Assembly (NCBI RefSeq): GCF_023518235.1
Contig: NZ_CP090423.1
Span: forward strand, 4,233,001 to 4,297,000
Source of the DNA: Stenotrophomonas maltophilia
GTDB lineage: Bacteria; Pseudomonadota; Gammaproteobacteria; Xanthomonadales; Xanthomonadaceae
Length of the DNA stretch: 64,000 nt
Reading direction: 5' to 3'
Part shown: positions 63,990 to 64,000 of the stretch, in pieces
How positions within the stretch are numbered: position 1 is the stretch's first letter
Layout: the number at the start of each line of letters is the position of its first letter
The notes under the pieces: model-generated
Told to the model about the DNA's origin: nothing
Databases searched by the model: none
The model's input: the letters and a program-made list of their open reading frames with translations, nothing else
Made by a program: the position numbers and the translations under genes

Positions 63990-64000
63990 TGAGGGGGGAG

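Larger units (their letters stand above)
61417..64000 (+). mobile_element. Group II intron inserted in tRNA-Gly(CCC), with reverse transcriptase and internal tRNA
   Basis: The element begins with the group II 5' consensus GTGCG at 61417 and includes a domain V-like 34-base hairpin at 63956-63989; its 3' end lies past the window. The 5' ribozyme part (61417 to about 62200) holds EBS2 (AAGCTA, 61817-61822) and EBS1 (GCTTGG, 61880-61885), each in a hairpin loop. EBS1 pairs with the last six bases of the 5' exon (CCAAGC) and EBS2 pairs with positions -13 to -8 (TAGCTT), the normal IBS spacing. An intact tRNA-Gly and then the intron-encoded protein gene follow in the place of domain IV. Base composition is visibly lower in GC than the flanks, as expected for a transferred element. 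Confidence 0.87.

Overview
The window looks like chromosomal DNA of Stenotrophomonas, probably the S. maltophilia group. GC content is high. The gene repertoire is xanthomonad: pilMNOPQ next to a class A penicillin-binding protein, class I fructose-bisphosphate aldolase, a large set of outer-membrane and efflux proteins, and an S1/P1 nuclease. Nearly every gap holds short GTAG-headed palindromes of the kind known in S. maltophilia as SMAG elements. This assignment rests on family knowledge; no search was run.

Layout. 1-5616: start of a PBP1A gene (minus strand) facing the type IV pilus operon pilMNOPQ. 5828-12785: six-gene MoxR/DUF58/Bat operon. 12843-16321: dicarboxylate/amino acid symporter and transketolase. 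16410-24791: NADAR protein, acetyl-CoA hydrolase/transferase, flavin reductase, a BlaI/M56 regulatory operon with a palindromic operator, a metallo-beta-lactamase-fold hydrolase, S1/P1 nuclease and a GGDEF protein. 24966-37565: ompW with an FNR/ANR-type box, gap, two large envelope proteins (DUF2339, DUF3999), then pgk, a HAD phosphatase, pyk and aldolase, so most of lower glycolysis is here. 37657-43775: macrodomain protein, divergent cysK/cysB, and a copper-linked pair (DUF2946 protein and TonB-dependent receptor). 44075-52917: RND efflux pair, GNAT, alanine-type Na+ symporter, SpoU methyltransferase, M28 peptidase. 53141-61260: mscL, FAH-family hydrolase, small membrane protein, Rieske protein, SLC13 permease, trmB, thiG, thiS and a GDSL esterase autotransporter.

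61378-64000 is the most unusual region. A tRNA-Gly(CCC) gene is cut in the 3' side of its anticodon stem by a group II intron. EBS1 and EBS2 of the intron each match the interrupted tRNA over six bases. Between the 5' ribozyme part and the reverse-transcriptase/HNH gene, the intron carries a complete second tRNA-Gly(CCC). This copy differs from the interrupted 5' half at two bases, one of which breaks the EBS2-IBS2 match. The simplest reading is a mobile intron that disrupts a tRNA and brings a replacement the intron should recognise poorly. The window ends just after domain V, so the 3' exon is not visible.

The second notable feature is a family of five 102-106 bp imperfect palindromes. Their cores are conserved, and their outer arms differ between copies but stay self-complementary within each copy. 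Two inverted pairs of them each flank a palindrome of the GGGGTC class.
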